Source: Ulva prolifera
Taxonomy: Eukaryota > Chlorophyta > Ulvophyceae > Ulvales > Ulvaceae
NCBI GenBank assembly: GCA_023078555.1
Contig: JALAAN010000010.1
Location: 248,001-312,000, forward strand
DNA: 64,000 bases
Direction: 5' to 3'
This document shows positions 25,015-38,748 of the stretch, piece by piece. Position 1 is the first letter of the stretch; the number at the start of each line of letters is the position of its first letter. The notes below the pieces were generated by a model that did not search any database, was not told the origin of the DNA, and saw only the letters and a list, made by a program, of their open reading frames with translations. Made by a program: the position numbers and the translations under genes.

Positions 25015-28000
25015 GACAAGTCAGGGCAAGGGCTGCTATCAATGTTGAAATGGCAGCGCGCTCTCCCGCCACTCATGCAGAAATCCCGCGCTTCACAAAA
25101 ACAGGTTCCCAACCTCACGTTAGGGGCTGAATCTTTGCACATGATACTCTCTATGTCACAGGAATGTGGTCTAGAAGTTTGGAGGCAATCAAGTGATAAG
25201 TCAGGGCTAGGGCTGCTATCAATGTTGAAAAGGCAGCGCGCTCTCCCGCCCCTCATGCAGAAATCCCGCGCCTCACAAAAACAGGTTCCCAACCTCACGT
25301 TAGGGGCTGAATCTTTGCACATGATACTCTCTATGTCACAGGAATGTGGTCTAGAAGTTTGGAGGCAATCAAGTGATAAGTCAGGGCAAGGGCTCCTATC
25401 AATGTTGAAATGGCAGCGCGCTCTCCCGCCACTCATGCAGAAATCTCGCCCTCACAAAAACAGGTTCCCAACCTCACGTTAGGGGCTGAATCTTTGCACA
25501 TGATGCTCTCTATGTCAAAGGAATGTGGTCTAGAAGTTTGGAGGCAATCAAGTGACAAGTCAGGGCAAGGGTTGCTATCAATGTTGAAATGGCAGCGCGC
25601 TCTCCCGCCCCTCATGCAGAAATCTCGCCCTCACAAAAACAGGTTCCCAACCTCACGTTCGGGGCTGAATCTTTGCACATGATGCTCTCTATGTCAAAGG
25701 AATGTGGTGTAGAAGTTTGGAGGCAATCAAGTGATAAGTCAGGGCAAGGGTTGCTATCAATGTTGAAAAGGCAGCGCGCTCTCCCGCCCCTCATGCAGAA
25801 ATCCCGCGCCTCACAAAAACAGGTTCCCAACCTCACGTTTGGGGCTGAATCTTTGCACATGATACTCTCTATGTCAAAGGAATGTCATGTAGAAGTTTGG
25901 AGGCAATCAAGTGATAAGTCAGGGCTAGGGCTGCTATCAATGTTGAAATGGCAGCACGCTCTCCCGCCACTCATGCAGAAATCTCGCCCCCGCAAAAACA
26001 GGTTCCCAACCTCACTTTAGGGGCTGAATCTTTGCACATGATGCTATCTATGTCAAATTAATGTGATGTGATGGTTTGGAGGCAATCAAGTGATAACTCA
26101 GGGCTAGGGCTGCTTTAAATGTTGAAATGGCAGCGTGCTCCCATGCCACTCATGCAGAATTCTCGCACCTCACCAAAACAGGTTCCCAACCTCACCTTAG
26201 GGGCTGAATCTTTGCACATGATGCTCTCTATGTCAAAGGAATGTGGTGTAGAAGTTTGGAGGCAATCAAGTGATAAGTCAGGGCTAGGGCTGCTATCAAT
26301 GTTGAAATGGCAGCACGCTCTCCCGCCACTCATGCAGAAATCTCGCCCTCGCAAAAACAGGTTCCCAACCTCACTTTAGGGGCTGAATCTTTGCACATGA
26401 TGCTATCTATGTCAAATTAATGTGATGTGATGGTTTGGAGGCAATCAAGTGATAACTCAGGGCTAGGGCTGCTTTAAATGTTGAAATGGCAGCGTGCTCC
26501 CATGCCACTCATGCAGAAATCTCGCACCTCACAAAAACAGGTTCCCAACCTCACCTTAGGGGCTGAATCTTTGCACATGATGCTCTCTATGTCAAAGGAA
26601 TGTGGTGTAGAAGTTTGGAGGCAATCAAGTGATAAGTCAGGGCTAGGGCTGCTATCAATGTTGAAAAGGCAGCGCGCTCTCCCGCCCCTCATGCAGAAAT
26701 CCCGCGCCTCACAAAAACAGGTTCCCAACCTCACGTTTGGGGCTGAATCTTTGCACATGATACTCTCTATGTCAAAGGAATGTGGTGTAGAAGTTTGGAG
26801 GCAATCAAGTGATAAGTCAGGGCAAGGGCTGCTATCAATGTTGAAAAGGCAGCGCGCTCTCCCGCCCCTCATGCAGAAATCTCGCCCTCACAAAAACAGG
26901 TTCCCAACCTCACGTTAGGGGCTGAATCTTTGCACATGATGCTCTCTATGTCAAAGGAATGTGGTGTAGAAGTTTGGAGGCAATCAAGTGATAAGTCAGG
27001 GCTAGGGCTGCCATCAATGTTGAAATGGCAGCGTGCTCCCATGCCACTCATGCAGAAATCCCGCGCCTCACAAAAACATGTTCCCAACCTCACGTTAGGG
27101 GCTGAATCTTTGCACATGATGCTATCTATGTCAAATTAATGTGATGTGAGGGTTTGGAGGCAATCAAGTGATAACTCAGGGCTAGGGCTGCTTTAAATGT
27201 TGAAATGGCAGCGTGCTCCCATGCCACTCATGCAGAAATCTCGCACCTCACAAAAACAGGTTCCCAACCTCACCATAGGGGCTGAATCTTTGCACATGAT
27301 GCTCTCTATGTCAAAGGAATGTGGTGTAGAAGTTTGGAGGCAATCAAGTGATAAGTCAGGGCTAGGGCTGCTATCAATGTTGAAATGGCAGCGCGCTCTC
27401 CCGCCACTCATGCAGAAATCCCGCGCCTCACAAAAACAGGTTCCCAACCTCACGTTAGGGGCTGAATCTATGCACATGATGCTCTCTATGTCAAAGGAAT
27501 GTGGTGTAGAAGTTTGGAGGCAATCAAGTGATAAGTCAGGGCTAGGGCTGCCATCAATGTTGAAATGGCAGCGTGCTCCCATGCCACTCATGCAGAAATC
27601 CCGCGCCTCACAAAAACATGTTCCCAACCTCACGTTAGGGGCTGAATCTTTGCACATGATGCTCTCTTTGTCAAAGGAATGTGGTCTAGAAGTTTGGAGG
27701 CAATCAAGTGATAAGTCAGGGCAAGGGTTGCTATCAATGTTGAAAAGGCAGCGCGCTCTCCCGCCCCTCATGCAGAAATCCCGCGCCTCACAAAAACAGG
27801 TTCCCAACCTCACCTTAGGGGCTGAATCTTTGCACATGATGCTCTCTATGTCAAAGGAATGTGGTGTAGAAGTTTGGAGGCAATCAAGTGATAAGTCAGG
27901 GCTAGGGCTGCTATCAATGATGAAATGGCAGCGCGCTCTCCCGCCACTCATGCAGAAAACCCGCGCCTCACAAAAACAGGTTCCCAACCTCACGTTAGGG

Positions 28001-29075
28001 GCTGAATCTTTGCACATGATGCTCTCTTTGTCAAAGGAATGTGGTCTAGAAATTTGGAGGCAATCAAGTGATAACTCAGGGCTAGGGCTGCTTTAAATGT
28101 TGAAATGGCAGCGTGCTCCCATGCCACTCATGCAGAAATCTCGCACCTCACAAAAACAGGTTCCCAACCTCACCTTAGGGGCTGAATCTTTGCACATGAT
28201 GCTCTCTATGTCAAAGGAATGTGGTGTAGAAGTTTGGAGGCAATCAAGTGATAAGTCAGGGCTAGGGCTGCTATCAATGATGAAATGGCAGCGCGCTCTC
28301 CCGCCACTCATGCAGAAATCCCGCGCCTCACAAAAACAGGTTCCCAACCTCACGTTAGGGGCTGAATCTTTGCACATGATGCTCTCTTTGTCAAAGGAAT
28401 GTGGTCTAGAAATTTGGAGGCAATCAAGTGATAAGTCAGGGCTAGGGCTGCTATCAATGTTGAAATGGCAGCGTGCTCCCATGCCACTCATGCAAAAATC
28501 TCGCGCCTCACAAAAACATGTTCCCAACCTCATTTTTGAGGCTGAATCTTTGCACATGATGCTCTCTATGTCACAGGAATGTGGTCTAGAAGTTTGGAGG
28601 CAATCAAGTGACAAGTCAGGGCAAGGGCTGCTATCAATGTTGAAATGGCAGCGCGCTCTCCCGCCACACATGCAGAAATCCCGCGCCTCACAAAAACATG
28701 TTCCCAACCTCACGTTAGGGGCTGAATCTTTGCACATGATGCTCTCTATGTCAAAGGAATGTGGTCTAGAAGTTTGGAGGCAATCAAGTGATAAGTCAGG
28801 GCTAGGGCTGCCATCAATGTTGAAATGGCAGCGTGCTCCCATGCCACTCATGCAGAAATCCCGCGCCTCACAAAAACATGTTCACAACATCACGTTAGGG
28901 GCTGAATCTTTGCACATGATGCTCTCTATGTCAAAGGAATGTGGTCTAGAAGTTTGGAGGCAATCAAGTGATAAGTCAGGGCTAGGGCTGCTATCAATGT
29001 TGAAATGGCAGCGTGCTCCCATGCCCCTCATGCAGAAATCTCGCCCTCACAAAAACAGGTTCCCAACCTCACGTT
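25015..29075. repeat. 4.06-kb dispersed duplication, copy 1
   Basis: Matches 33105-37166 at an offset of 8090 bp, becoming 8091 bp after a one-base insertion in the second copy near 34080 ('cccccacaaaaac' against 'cccccgcaaaaac'). It includes the landmark cassette, two 359-bp dimers, the 'caccataggggctg' variant (about 27273), 'gaatctatgcac' (about 27467) and 'gaaaacccgcgcc' (about 27957). Outside these limits the order of monomer classes differs. Confidence 0.85.
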
Positions 29076-29664
29076 AGGGGCTGAATCTTTGCACATGATG
29101 CTCTCTATGTCAAAGGAATGTGGTGTAGAAGTTTGGAGGCCATCAAGTGACAAGTCAGGGCAAGGGCTGCTATCAATGTTGAAATGGCAGCGCGCTCTCC
29201 CGCCACACATGCAGAAATCCCGCGCCTCACAAAAACATGTTCCCAACCTCACGTTAGGGGCTGAATCTTTGCACATGATGCTCTCTATGTCAAAGGAATG
29301 TGGTCTAGAAGTTTGGAGGCAATCAAGTGATAAGTCAGGGCTAGGGCTGCCATCAATGTTGAAATGGCAGCGTGCTCCCATGCCACTCATGCAGAAATCC
29401 CGCGCCTCACAAAAACATGTTCACAACATCACGTTAGGGGCTGAATCTTTGCACATGATGCTCTCTATGTCAAAGGAATGTGGTCTAGAAGTTTGGAGGC
29501 AATCAAGTGATAAGTCAGGGCTAGGGCTGCTATCAATGTTGAAATGGCAGCGTGCTCCCATGCCCCTCATGCAGAAATCTCGCCCTCACAAAAACAGGTT
29601 CCCAACCTCACGTTCGGGGCTGAATCTTTGCACATGATGCTCTCTATGTCAAAGGAATGTGGTG

Positions 29665-31642
29665 TAGAAGTTTGGAGGCAATCAAGTGATAAGTCAGGGC
29701 TAGGGCTGCTATCAATGTTGAAATGGCAGCGTGCTCCCATGCCCCTCATGCAGAAAACCCGCGCCTCACAAAAACAGGTTCCCAACCTCACGTTAGGGGC
29801 TGAATCTTTGCACATGATGCTCTCTTTGTCAAAGGAATGTGGTCTAGAAATTTGGAGGCAATCAAGTGATAACTCAGGGCTAGGGCTGCTTTAAATGTTG
29901 AAATGGCAGCGTGCTCCCATGCCACTCATGCAGAAATCTCGCACCTCACAAAAACAGGTTCCCAACCTCACCTTAGGGGCTGAATCTTTGCACATGATGC
30001 TCTCTATGTCAAAGGAATGTGGTGTAGAAGTTTGGAGGCAATCAAGTGATAAGTCAGGGCTAGGGCTGCTATCAATGATGAAATGGCAGCGCGCTCTCCC
30101 GCCACTCATGCAGAAATCCCGCGCCTCACAAAAACAGGTTCCCAACCTCACGTTAGGGGCTGAATCTTTGCACATGATGCTCTCTTTGTCAAAGGAATGT
30201 GGTCTAGAAAATTGGAGGCAATCAAGTGATAAGTCAGGGCTAGGGCTGCTATCAATGTTTCAATGGCAGCGTGCTCCCATGCCACTCATGCAAAAATCTC
30301 GCGCCTCACAAAAACATGTTCCCAACCTCATTTTTGAGGCTGAATCTTTGCACATGATGCTCTCTATGTCACAGGAATGTGGTCTAGAAGTTTGGAGGCA
30401 ATCAAGTGACAAGTCAGGGCAAGGGCTGCTATCAATGTTGAAATGGCAGCGCGCTCTCCCGCCACACATGCAGAAATCCCGCGCCTCACAAAAACATGTT
30501 CCCAACCTCACGTTAGGGGCTGAATCTTTGCACATGATGCTCTCTATGTCAAAGGAATGTGGTCTAGAAGTTTGGAGGCAATCAAGTGATAAGTCAGGGC
30601 TAGGGCTGCCATCAATGTTGAAATGGCAGCGTGCTCCCATGCCACTCATGCAGAAATCCCGCGCCTCACAAAAACATGTTCACAACATCACGTTAGGGGC
30701 TGAATCTTTGCACATGATGCTCTCTATGTCAAAGGAATGTGGTCTAGAAGTTTGGAGGCAATCAAGTGATAAGTCAGGGCTAGGGCTGCTATCAATGTTG
30801 AAATGGCAGCGTGCTCCCATGCCCCTCATGCAGAAATCTCGCCCTCACAAAAACAGGTTCCCAACCTCACGTTCGGGGCTGAATCTTTGCACATGATGCT
30901 CTCTATGTCAAAGGAATGTGGTGTAGAAGTTTGGAGGCAATCAAGTGATAAGTCAGGGCTAGGGCTGCTATCAATGTTGAAATGGCAGCGTGCTCCCATG
31001 CCCCTCATGCAGAAATCCCGCGCCTCACAAAAACATGTTCCCAACCTCACGTTAGGGGCTGAATCTTTGCACATGATGCTCTCTATGTCAAAGGAATGTG
31101 GTGTAGAAGTTTGGAGGCCATCAAGTGACAAGTCAGGGCAAGGGCTGCTATCAATGTTGAAATGGCAGCGCGCTCTCCCGCCACTCATGCAGAAATCCCG
31201 CGCTTCACAAAAACAGGTTCCCAACCTCACGTTAGGGGCTGAATCTTTGCACATGATACTCTCTATGTCACAGGAATGTGGTCTAGAAGTTTGGAGGCAA
31301 TCAAGTGATAAGTCAGGGCTAGGGCTGCTATCAATGTTGAAAAGGCAGCGCGCTCTCCCGCCCCTCATGCAGAAATCCCGCGCCTCACAAAAACAGGTTC
31401 CCAACCTCACGTTAGGGGCTGAATCTTTGCACATGATACTCTCTATGTCACAGGAATGTGGTCTAGAAGTTTGGAGGCAATCAAGTGATAAGTCAGGGCA
31501 AGGGCTCCTATCAATGTTGAAATGGCAGCGCGCTCTCCCGCCACTCATGCAGAAATCTCGCCCTCACAAAAACAGGTTCCCAACCTCACGTTAGGGGCTG
31601 AATCTTTGCACATGATGCTCTCTATGTCAAAGGAATGTGGTC
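29665..31642. repeat. 1978-bp tandem duplication, copy 1 (11 monomers)
   Basis: Identical, as far as I can see, to the next 1978 bp. Diagnostic shared variants are 'ctagaaaattggagg' (about 30204) and 'caatgtttcaatggc' (about 30253), which recur at +1978 and nowhere else I noticed. Each copy starts with the spacer half 'caagtgataactcaggg' grafted onto an ordinary monomer. Confidence 0.9.
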
Positions 31643-33642
31643 TAGAAGTTTGGAGGCAATCAAGTGATAAGTCAGGGCTAGGGCTGCTATCAATGTTGAA
31701 ATGGCAGCGTGCTCCCATGCCCCTCATGCAGAAAACCCGCGCCTCACAAAAACAGGTTCCCAACCTCACGTTAGGGGCTGAATCTTTGCACATGATGCTC
31801 TCTTTGTCAAAGGAATGTGGTCTAGAAATTTGGAGGCAATCAAGTGATAACTCAGGGCTAGGGCTGCTTTAAATGTTGAAATGGCAGCGTGCTCCCATGC
31901 CACTCATGCAGAAATCTCGCACCTCACAAAAACAGGTTCCCAACCTCACCTTAGGGGCTGAATCTTTGCACATGATGCTCTCTATGTCAAAGGAATGTGG
32001 TGTAGAAGTTTGGAGGCAATCAAGTGATAAGTCAGGGCTAGGGCTGCTATCAATGATGAAATGGCAGCGCGCTCTCCCGCCACTCATGCAGAAATCCCGC
32101 GCCTCACAAAAACAGGTTCCCAACCTCACGTTAGGGGCTGAATCTTTGCACATGATGCTCTCTTTGTCAAAGGAATGTGGTCTAGAAAATTGGAGGCAAT
32201 CAAGTGATAAGTCAGGGCTAGGGCTGCTATCAATGTTTCAATGGCAGCGTGCTCCCATGCCACTCATGCAAAAATCTCGCGCCTCACAAAAACATGTTCC
32301 CAACCTCATTTTTGAGGCTGAATCTTTGCACATGATGCTCTCTATGTCACAGGAATGTGGTCTAGAAGTTTGGAGGCAATCAAGTGACAAGTCAGGGCAA
32401 GGGCTGCTATCAATGTTGAAATGGCAGCGCGCTCTCCCGCCACACATGCAGAAATCCCGCGCCTCACAAAAACATGTTCCCAACCTCACGTTAGGGGCTG
32501 AATCTTTGCACATGATGCTCTCTATGTCAAAGGAATGTGGTCTAGAAGTTTGGAGGCAATCAAGTGATAAGTCAGGGCTAGGGCTGCCATCAATGTTGAA
32601 ATGGCAGCGTGCTCCCATGCCACTCATGCAGAAATCCCGCGCCTCACAAAAACATGTTCACAACATCACGTTAGGGGCTGAATCTTTGCACATGATGCTC
32701 TCTATGTCAAAGGAATGTGGTCTAGAAGTTTGGAGGCAATCAAGTGATAAGTCAGGGCTAGGGCTGCTATCAATGTTGAAATGGCAGCGTGCTCCCATGC
32801 CCCTCATGCAGAAATCTCGCCCTCACAAAAACAGGTTCCCAACCTCACGTTCGGGGCTGAATCTTTGCACATGATGCTCTCTATGTCAAAGGAATGTGGT
32901 GTAGAAGTTTGGAGGCAATCAAGTGATAAGTCAGGGCTAGGGCTGCTATCAATGTTGAAATGGCAGCGTGCTCCCATGCCCCTCATGCAGAAATCCCGCG
33001 CCTCACAAAAACATGTTCCCAACCTCACGTTAGGGGCTGAATCTTTGCACATGATGCTCTCTATGTCAAAGGAATGTGGTGTAGAAGTTTGGAGGCCATC
33101 AAGTGACAAGTCAGGGCAAGGGCTGCTATCAATGTTGAAATGGCAGCGCGCTCTCCCGCCACTCATGCAGAAATCCCGCGCTTCACAAAAACAGGTTCCC
33201 AACCTCACGTTAGGGGCTGAATCTTTGCACATGATACTCTCTATGTCACAGGAATGTGGTCTAGAAGTTTGGAGGCAATCAAGTGATAAGTCAGGGCTAG
33301 GGCTGCTATCAATGTTGAAAAGGCAGCGCGCTCTCCCGCCCCTCATGCAGAAATCCCGCGCCTCACAAAAACAGGTTCCCAACCTCACGTTAGGGGCTGA
33401 ATCTTTGCACATGATACTCTCTATGTCACAGGAATGTGGTCTAGAAGTTTGGAGGCAATCAAGTGATAAGTCAGGGCAAGGGCTCCTATCAATGTTGAAA
33501 TGGCAGCGCGCTCTCCCGCCACTCATGCAGAAATCTCGCCCTCACAAAAACAGGTTCCCAACCTCACGTTAGGGGCTGAATCTTTGCACATGATGCTCTC
33601 TATGTCAAAGGAATGTGGTCTAGAAGTTTGGAGGCAATCAAG
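31643..33642. repeat. 1978-bp tandem duplication, copy 2
   Basis: Second copy of 29665-31642, carrying the same 'gaaaattgg' (about 32185) and 'atgtttcaatgg' (about 32232) changes. Its last part is also the start of the 4.06-kb block at 33105, so the two duplications are nested or overlapping. Confidence 0.9.
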
Positions 33643-36600
33643 TGACAAGTCAGGGCAAGGGTTGCTATCAATGTTGAAATGGCAGCGCGCTCTCCCGCCC
33701 CTCATGCAGAAATCTCGCCCTCACAAAAACAGGTTCCCAACCTCACGTTCGGGGCTGAATCTTTGCACATGATGCTCTCTATGTCAAAGGAATGTGGTGT
33801 AGAAGTTTGGAGGCAATCAAGTGATAAGTCAGGGCAAGGGTTGCTATCAATGTTGAAAAGGCAGCGCGCTCTCCCGCCCCTCATGCAGAAATCCCGCGCC
33901 TCACAAAAACAGGTTCCCAACCTCACGTTTGGGGCTGAATCTTTGCACATGATACTCTCTATGTCAAAGGAATGTCATGTAGAAGTTTGGAGGCAATCAA
34001 GTGATAAGTCAGGGCTAGGGCTGCTATCAATGTTGAAATGGCAGCACGCTCTCCCGCCACTCATGCAGAAATCTCGCCCCCCACAAAAACAGGTTCCCAA
34101 CCTCACTTTAGGGGCTGAATCTTTGCACATGATGCTATCTATGTCAAATTAATGTGATGTGATGGTTTGGAGGCAATCAAGTGATAACTCAGGGCTAGGG
34201 CTGCTTTAAATGTTGAAATGGCAGCGTGCTCCCATGCCACTCATGCAGAATTCTCGCACCTCACCAAAACAGGTTCCCAACCTCACCTTAGGGGCTGAAT
34301 CTTTGCACATGATGCTCTCTATGTCAAAGGAATGTGGTGTAGAAGTTTGGAGGCAATCAAGTGATAAGTCAGGGCTAGGGCTGCTATCAATGTTGAAATG
34401 GCAGCACGCTCTCCCGCCACTCATGCAGAAATCTCGCCCTCGCAAAAACAGGTTCCCAACCTCACTTTAGGGGCTGAATCTTTGCACATGATGCTATCTA
34501 TGTCAAATTAATGTGATGTGATGGTTTGGAGGCAATCAAGTGATAACTCAGGGCTAGGGCTGCTTTAAATGTTGAAATGGCAGCGTGCTCCCATGCCACT
34601 CATGCAGAAATCTCGCACCTCACAAAAACAGGTTCCCAACCTCACCTTAGGGGCTGAATCTTTGCACATGATGCTCTCTATGTCAAAGGAATGTGGTGTA
34701 GAAGTTAGGAGGCAATCAAGTGATAAGTCAGGGCTAGGGCTGCTATCAATGTTGAAAACCCAGCGCGCTCTCCCGCCCCTCATGCAGAAATCCCGCGCCT
34801 CACAAAAACAGGTTCCCAACCTCACGTTTGGGGCTGAATCTTTGCACATGATACTCTCTATGTCAAAGGAATGTGGTGTAGAAGTTTGGAGGCAATCAAG
34901 TGATAAGTCAGGGCAAGGGCTGCTATCAATGTTGAAAAGGCAGCGCGCTCTCCCGCCCCTCATGCAGAAATCTCGCCCTCACAAAAACAGGTTCCCAACC
35001 TCACGTTAGGGGCTGAATCTTTGCACATGATGCTCTCTATGTCAAAGGAATGTGGTGTAGAAGTTTGGAGGCAATCAAGTGATAAGTCAGGGCTAGGGCT
35101 GCCATCAATGTTGAAATGGCAGCGTGCTCCCATGCCACTCATGCAGAAATCCCGCGCCTCACAAAAACATGTTCCCAACCTCACGTTAGGGGCTGAATCT
35201 TTGCACATGATGCTATCTATGTTAAATTAATGTGATGTGAGGGTTTGGAGGCAATCAAGTGATAACTCAGGGCTAGGGCTGCTTTAAATGTTGAAATGGC
35301 AGCGTGCTCCCATGCCACTCATGCAGAAATCTCGCACCTCACAAAAACAGGTTCCCAACCTCACCATAGGGGCTGAATCTTTGCACATGATGCTCTCTAT
35401 GTCAAAGGAATGTGGTGTAGAAGTTTGGAGGCAATCAAGTGATAAGTCAGGGCTAGGGCTGCTATCAATGTTGAAATGGCAGCGCGCTCTCCCGCCACTC
35501 ATGCAGAAATCCCGCGCCTCACAAAAACAGGTTCCCAACCTCACGTTAGGGGCTGAATCTATGCACATGATGCTCTCTATGTCAAAGGAATGTGGTGTAG
35601 AAGTTTGGAGGCAATCAAGTGATAAGTCAGGGCTAGGGCTGCCATCAATGTTGAAATGGCAGCGTGCTCCCATGCCACTCATGCAGAAATCCCGCGCCTC
35701 ACAAAAACATGTTCCCAACCTCACGTTAGGGGCTGAATCTTTGCACATGATGCTCTCTTTGTCAAAGGAATGTGGTCTAGAAGTTTGGAGGCAATCAAGT
35801 GATAAGTCAGGGCAAGGGTTGCTATCAATGTTGAAAAGGCAGCGCGCTCTCCCGCCCCTCATGCAGAAATCCCGCGCCTCACAAAAACAGGTTCCCAACC
35901 TCACCTTAGGGGCTGAATCTTTGCACATGATGCTCTCTATGTCAAAGGAATGTGGTGTAGAAGTTTGGAGGCAATCAAGTGATAAGTCAGGGCTAGGGCT
36001 GCTATCAATGATGAAATGGCAGCGCGCTCTCCCGCCACTCATGCAGAAAACCCGCGCCTCACAAAAACAGGTTCCCAACCTCACGTTAGGGGCTGAATCT
36101 TTGCACATGATGCTCTCTTTGTCAAAGGAATGTGGTCTAGAAATTTGGAGGCAATCAAGTGATAACTCAGGGCTAGGGCTGCTTTAAATGTTGAAATGGC
36201 AGCGTGCTCCCATGCCACTCATGCAGAAATCTCGCACCTCACAAAAACAGGTTCCCAACCTCACCTTAGGGGCTGAATCTTTGCACATGATGCTCTCTAT
36301 GTCAAAGGAATGTGGTGTAGAAGTTTGGAGGCAATCAAGTGATAAGTCAGGGCTAGGGCTGCTATCAATGATGAAATGGCAGCGCGCTCTCCCGCCACTC
36401 ATGCAGAAATCCCGCGCCTCACAAAAACAGGTTCCCAACCTCACGTTAGGGGCTGAATCTTTGCACATGATGCTCTCTTTGTCAAAGGAATGTGGTCTAG
36501 AAATTTGGAGGCAATCAAGTGATAAGTCAGGGCTAGGGCTGCTATCAATGTTGAAATGGCAGCGTGCTCCCATGCCACTCATGCAAAAATCTCGCGCCTC

Positions 36601-37166
36601 ACAAAAACATGTTCCCAACCTCATTTTTGAGGCTGAATCTTTGCACATGATGCTCTCTATGTCACAGGAATGTGGTCTAGAAGTTTGGAGGCAATCAAGT
36701 GACAAGTCAGGGCAAGGGCTGCTATCAATGTTGAAATGGCAGCGCGCTCTCCCGCCACACATGCAGAAATCCCGCGCCTCACAAAAACATGTTCCCAACC
36801 TCACGTTAGGGGCTGAATCTTTGCACATGATGCTCTCTATGTCAAAGGAATGTGGTCTAGAAGTTTGGAGGCAATCAAGTGATAAGTCAGGGCTAGGGCT
36901 GCCATCAATGTTGAAATGGCAGCGTGCTCCCATGCCACTCATGCAGAAATCCCGCGCCTCACAAAAACATGTTCACAACATCACGTTAGGGGCTGAATCT
37001 TTGCACATGATGCTCTCTATGTCAAAGGAATGTGGTCTAGAAGTTTGGAGGCAATCAAGTGATAAGTCAGGGCTAGGGCTGCTATCAATGTTGAAATGGC
37101 AGCGTGCTCCCATGCCCCTCATGCAGAAATCTCGCCCTCACAAAAACAGGTTCCCAACCTCACGTT
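33105..37166. repeat. 4.06-kb dispersed duplication, copy 2
   Basis: Near-identical to 25015-29075. I saw only a handful of differences: a one-base insertion near 34080, 'gaagttaggagg' near 34704, 'gaaaacccagcg' near 34753 and 'atgttaaatt' near 35219. All are private to this copy. The low divergence points to a recent origin. Confidence 0.85.
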
Positions 37167-37490
37167 CGGGGCTGAATCTTTGCACATGATGCTCTCTATG
37201 TCAAAGGAATGTGGTGTAGAAGTTTGGAGGCAATCAAGTGATAAGTCAGGGCTAGGGCTGCTATCAATGTTGAAATGGCAGCGTGCTCCCATGCCCCTCA
37301 TGCAGAAATCCCGCGCCTCACAAAAACATGTTCCCAACCTCACGTTAGGGGCTGAATCTTTGCACATGATGCTCTCTATGTCAAAGGAATGTGGTGTAGA
37401 AGTTTGGAGGCCATCAAGTGACAAGTCAGGGCAAGGGCTGCTATCAATGTTGAAATGGCAGCGCGCTCTCCCGCCACACATGCAGAAATC
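36242..37490. repeat. 1258-bp tandem duplication, copy 1 (7 monomers)
   Basis: Matches 37500-38748 at offset 1258. It contains the 'cctcatttttgagg' hairpin monomer (36619), the 'ccacacatgc' monomer, the 'tgttcacaacatcacg' monomer and the 'gaggccatcaagtgacaag' monomer in the same order as the second copy. Confidence 0.82.
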
Positions 37491-37499
37491 TCGCCCTCA

Positions 37500-38748
37500 C
37501 AAAAACAGGTTCCCAACCTCACCTTAGGGGCTGAATCTTTGCACATGATGCTCTCTATGTCAAAGGAATGTGGTGTAGAAGTTTGGAGGCAATCAAGTGA
37601 TAAGTCAGGGCTAGGGCTGCTATCAATGATGAAATGGCAGCGCGCTCTCCCGCCACTCATGCAGAAATCCCGCGCCTCACAAAAACAGGTTCCCAACCTC
37701 ACGTTAGGGGCTGAATCTTTGCACATGATGCTCTCTTTGTCAAAGGAATGTGGTCTAGAAATTTGGAGGCAATCAAGTGATAAGTCAGGGCTAGGGCTGC
37801 TATCAATGTTGAAATGGCAGCGTGCTCCCATGCCACTCATGCAAAAATCTCGCGCCTCACAAAAACATGTTCCCAACCTCATTTTTGAGGCTGAATCTTT
37901 GCACATGATGCTCTCTATGTCACAGGAATGTGGTCTAGAAGTTTGGAGGCAATCAAGTGACAAGTCAGGGCAAGGGCTGCTATCAATGTTGAAATGGCAG
38001 CGCGCTCTCCCGCCACACATGCAGAAATCCCGCGCCTCACAAAAACATGTTCCCAACCTCACGTTAGGGGCTGAATCTTTGCACATGATGCTCTCTATGT
38101 CAAAGGAATGTGGTCTAGAAGTTTGGAGGCAATCAAGTGATAAGTCAGGGCTAGGGCTGCCATCAATGTTGAAATGGCAGCGTGCTCCCATGCCACTCAT
38201 GCAGAAATCCCGCGCCTCACAAAAACATGTTCACAACATCACGTTAGGGGCTGAATCTTTGCACATGATGCTCTCTATGTCAAAGGAATGTGGTCTAGAA
38301 GTTTGGAGGCAATCAAGTGATAAGTCAGGGCTAGGGCTGCTATCAATGTTGAAATGGCAGCGTGCTCCCATGCCCCTCATGCAGAAATCTCGCCCTCACA
38401 AAAACAGGTTCCCAACCTCACGTTCGGGGCTGAATCTTTGCACATGATGCTCTCTATGTCAAAGGAATGTGGTGTAGAAGTTTGGAGGCAATCAAGTGAT
38501 AAGTCAGGGCTAGGGCTGCTATCAATGTTGAAATGGCAGCGTGCTCCCATGCCCCTCATGCAGAAATCCCGCGCCTCACAAAAACATGTTCCCAACCTCA
38601 CGTTAGGGGCTGAATCTTTGCACATGATGCTCTCTATGTCAAAGGAATGTGGTGTAGAAGTTTGGAGGCCATCAAGTGACAAGTCAGGGCAAGGGCTGCT
38701 ATCAATGTTGAAATGGCAGCGCGCTCTCCCGCCACACATGCAGAAATC
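37500..38748. repeat. 1258-bp tandem duplication, copy 2
   Basis: Same monomer order as 36242-37490, including the hairpin monomer at 37877. The junction sits in a 179-bp-type 'cgccctcac' box next to a 'ccacacatgc' box (37481-37500), a combination absent from the first copy. This is the expected hybrid at an unequal crossover. Confidence 0.82.
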
